Shown here: one piece after another, positions 61,297-64,000 of the stretch | How the letters are laid out: the number at the start of each line of letters is the position of its first letter | How positions within the stretch are numbered: the stretch's first letter is position 1 | Assembly (NCBI GenBank): GCA_014825775.1 | Contig: MVAQ01000013.1 | Location: forward strand, 1-64,000 | Origin: Krasilnikovozyma curviuscula | Lineage: Eukaryota; Basidiomycota; Tremellomycetes; Cystofilobasidiales; Mrakiaceae | DNA length: 64,000 nucleotides | Direction of reading: 5' to 3' | Program-made: the position numbers and the translations under genes | The notes under the pieces: generated by a model | What the model was told of the DNA's origin: nothing | What the model saw: the letters and a program-made list of their open reading frames with translations, nothing else | The model's database searches: none

Positions 61297-62999
61297 GATT
61301 CAGATGAGTTGGATTAGAGCTTTGAGTTGTTGTTGGTTTGTTATGTACAGATTATAAGATGTAGAACAGGGTGGTGGTGGTGGTTTGGGTTTGAAAGATG
61401 GAAGGGATTCCGACAGCACACCGCCCACCATATGGCCTTATATGAAAGAGACGACATCCCTCCTTTTTCCGAGAGGAACCCACACGGATTTTGGGTGGCC
61501 TCGACACATCTCATCCGCGCGACCTCGCGGGCCCTTTTTTTGACGAGGCCCCAGGGCCACACCAGGTGAGACACGGCAAGATGTCGACAACACCGGTGCG
61601 CTAAATCCGTCAGATCTAAACACTAAGCAGAGCCCGTCTGCTGCGATGGGATTAGGCTGGGTTACTATGGGACACTTCAATCATCATGATGTTTCTTGCA
61701 ACGTAACAAAATAAGGGAGAAAGGCGACGCATCATCCACATAGCGCTGGACGCAATAAGGCCGTCCGCGCAATCAAGTCCAACCTAACAGCTATTCGAAC
61801 ACAAAGCCCTGGCTTTCAATATCCACCTTCAATAACAACCCAATTCTCGTACGTAATAGAGCCAGTCTCATACCTTCCTTGGCTCATTGCAGTACCTCTG
61901 ATTGAACTTAAAAAGTGATTGATCCGCGTCTCACAGCACACCTGACCGTAACTGAGCCTTCTGACATTTCTGCTGGAAGAAGCCTGGTCTAAACCGGGTT
62001 AATCTTTCTACGAAACAAGTGGGTCCTGAACACCTTTTGAAAACCGGTCATAAACTCGAATTAGTTTAGAAACCTATTTAAGATTAGCGTTTTTCCGCAG
62101 AGATGGTGCTCTGGATTTTTGTTTCTTCGTTACCCAAACCTACGCACTTCTTCCCCACCTCAGCGAAACAGAGAGTTATATAGCGGTGTATCTGTATCGG
62201 TGAATAGGGCGGATACCTGCTTTGCTGGCGTCCTGATCGAAATCAAAAGAGGCGGTCCTGCTCCCGCCGCCAATCTCAATGGTCCAGGCTCCCTCGGTTT
62301 TTTTATACTAGCACTGTCGATCTCAATTGCGTCTTATCGGGCCTCTACTCCTTAGCGTTGAGATTGATTGAATAAAATAAAAGGCGTGTACTTTCAACGG
62401 CCGTGAATTTAAACCTGTTGAATGTGTTGGACTAGTGAATGGATGAGATGGTGTTTTGAGACCCGCAGTAGCTTGCACCATGCACCTTGCACAGATTCGC
62501 TCCTCCCTTTCAATTAAAGGGATGCAAATCCCTAGGCTACGAAATGGAAAAAAGTTACACGACTTGTGTGTTGGGACGAAGACGAAAGCGCCATCAGCGA
62601 CTTCGATTTAGACGATGGGCCTTACTCGCGACGACATCTCTTGTGATTTCAACCGCAATACGAAAAGGCTAGAGTTTCTTTTCAAAAACGGAAGCTTCCT
62701 TATCTTTTTCCTCCGGCTTGCGTGCTAGAGATGGTTCGTCAAATAGAAATCAAATCAGTGTGTGCTGAAGTCGAACGACAACTAGCGACGGCAAAAGACG
62801 CTTCTATGAACTTCAGCCTCCAAAATCTACTGTCACTCCCAATAATAATGTAAGTATGTGGTCCAAATGAGCAATGCACTCTCTCCCTCCAACCGAGGGT
62901 AATGAGAGGAGATTAGTCGCTATAGAAAAGTTGGAGAGGATGCCGTCAGTGCTCAATCGCTCGGATGGGACATGTAAGAAGCGATCAAACGCCCGCTAC
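61297..62999. other. Intergenic, no gene recognised
   Basis: This 1.7 kb lies between the cyclin start (minus) and the RLI1 stop (minus). It presumably contains the cyclin promoter, consistent with a regulated gene. GT-rich repeat ggtggtggtggt near 61370. Open frames are all under 90 codons without motifs. Confidence 0.45.
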
Positions 63000-64000
63000 T
63001 TACCCAAGGTAGAAGTAGCGACCAGCACCTATTACAAAAGGAAGTAATTTTTTCAAGTGTCAGTAAGCAGACGGGGTAACGTAAAGAATGATATCGGGAA
63101 AGGTGAATAATCAGAAAAAGCTTGTCAACCCCGCCACGGCTGTGTCGCCCGGCGCAAATGAGACCCAAGGGAGTGGGAACAAAGAAACTGCGGGGCGGCA
63201 CGACCTACTCGCCCGCCCGCTCCCAACCAAACGACGACGCCCCCACCGGAAAGAAGACGGGAAGAAACGCACTCTTTTGTTCTGCATCCTTGACCGAACC
63301 AGCCTTGTTGATTCTCGGCCTATAATTTGTCGGGTCACGACGGAACGTCACCTCTAGCGAAGCAAGGAACTTGTTCATTCCTCCCAACAGCGTCTCTGGT
63401 GGAGCCTAGAGAGTTTCACAGAAATAAAAGAGTGGAAGTGTCAGCGGATTGAGGTGGATGAAAGGATGGAGAAAAGGAGGGGCGTACAGCGGTGGCTTCA
63501 ACGGATGGTTGACCAGAGTAGACGATGACTCTATCAGCGAGATCTAGAAGGTAGGCACGTTCGATTTAATAAAGACAGAGTCAAAAAGCCAGACCGAATA
63601 GAATAGTATCAGTTGGTCAAATTCATTGAGTGGGCGGAACAATTGAAAAACTAAGTTTGGGCGGAATTGAGTCGCCACCAGAAGAATCCAGCACGAGCCA
63701 GAGACCACAAGCGGTGAGTCTCATCAAGAGGGATCTGCACTAGCATGTGATGTGCCCAAACGATGTTATAGAGGAAGGAGGTACTCACAGGTAGTCATGA
63801 TGAAATCGTGCTCGACGACGAAAGCTGTCTTCTTCGCGTGGATGATGAATCGCTTGATGACCTTGGAAGCAATGATACGTTGTTCGGAATCAAGGTACGC
63901 AGATGGCTACAAGGAGAGGGTGTGATCAGAACAAAAAGCTTTGGGCACAGAAAGCGAGGGGTAATGAATCTGGACGGACCTCATCTATCAAGTAGATATC
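63000..64000 (-). CDS. RLI1: RLI1/ABCE1 ribosome-recycling ATPase, C-terminal part
   Basis: ABCE1 splits ribosomes after termination and contains an N-terminal FeS domain and two ABC domains. Only the end of NBD2 lies here; the 5' part is beyond 64000. From the right edge: DIYLIDE (Walker B/D-loop region), a block with [17 protein letters not shown], then [12 protein letters not shown] with the H-loop His, then [32 protein letters not shown] and [19 protein letters not shown]. The last exon, spliced near 63273 to 63028, adds AGRYFYLG and a TAA at 63000-63002. The ending resembles the conserved GNYFFLDD terminus of ABCE1. At least four introns in this part. Highly conserved single-copy gene; confident. 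Confidence 0.95.

Overview
This is eukaryotic nuclear DNA from a fungus, most likely a basidiomycete yeast of the Tremellomycetes (Cryptococcus/Kwoniella-like). The protein set supports that, as do the many short GT-AG introns (about 45-150 nt) with CTRAY-type branch points. The genes are dense and on both strands. Nearly all are ordinary chromosomal housekeeping genes, and no mobile element, virus or CRISPR array is visible. Most genes had to be read by joining exons. Five spliced models were checked end to end and keep frame exactly: RidA, CsaA-like, Mep2-like, dynactin p27 and one small orphan. Gene-name calls rest on recognising conserved motifs by eye, not on a database search.

Layout. 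1-1221 (-) holds the start of a D-amino-acid oxidase that runs off the left edge. 2515-8493 holds a sphingolipid delta-4 desaturase (+), a mitochondrial RidA deaminase (-) and a type-B carboxylesterase (+). 8853-24561 holds PEX6 (+) and then a minus-strand block: condensin SMC2, a compact CsaA-type tRNA-binding protein, tRNA-Glu (+), geranylgeranyl diphosphate synthase and the CDK9-type kinase BUR1. 25122-27980 holds a small orphan gene (+) and a secreted Ser/Ala/Thr-rich protein (-). 29087-34574 (+) holds a DUF3602/Par32-like protein followed by a Mep2-like ammonium transporter. 35456-40328 (+) holds two unrecognised genes and HEM2. 40855-49109 (-) holds TPS2, a RAD51C-like recombinase and a PHO84-like phosphate permease. 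51328-58219 holds VPS15 (-), divergent from dynactin p27 (+). 58435-59225 is a decayed aldo-keto reductase gene. 60212-61296 (-) is a Pcl-type cyclin, and 63000 to the right edge (-) is the C-terminal part of the ribosome-recycling ATPase RLI1/ABCE1.

The most interesting arrangement is the tandem pair at 29-34.6 kb. In budding yeast, Par32/Amu1 (a GRGGAGN-repeat protein) is a TORC1-linked inhibitor of Mep ammonium transporters, which makes it a functional analogue of bacterial GlnK. Here a protein of that repeat type lies directly upstream of an ammonium transporter gene on the same strand, much as glnK lies beside amtB in prokaryotes. GATA-factor motifs lie between the two genes. Other notable points are exons of only 11-17 nt, a GC-AG intron, a CsaA-like protein of bacterial aspect, an aldo-keto reductase relic and two small spliced orphan genes.
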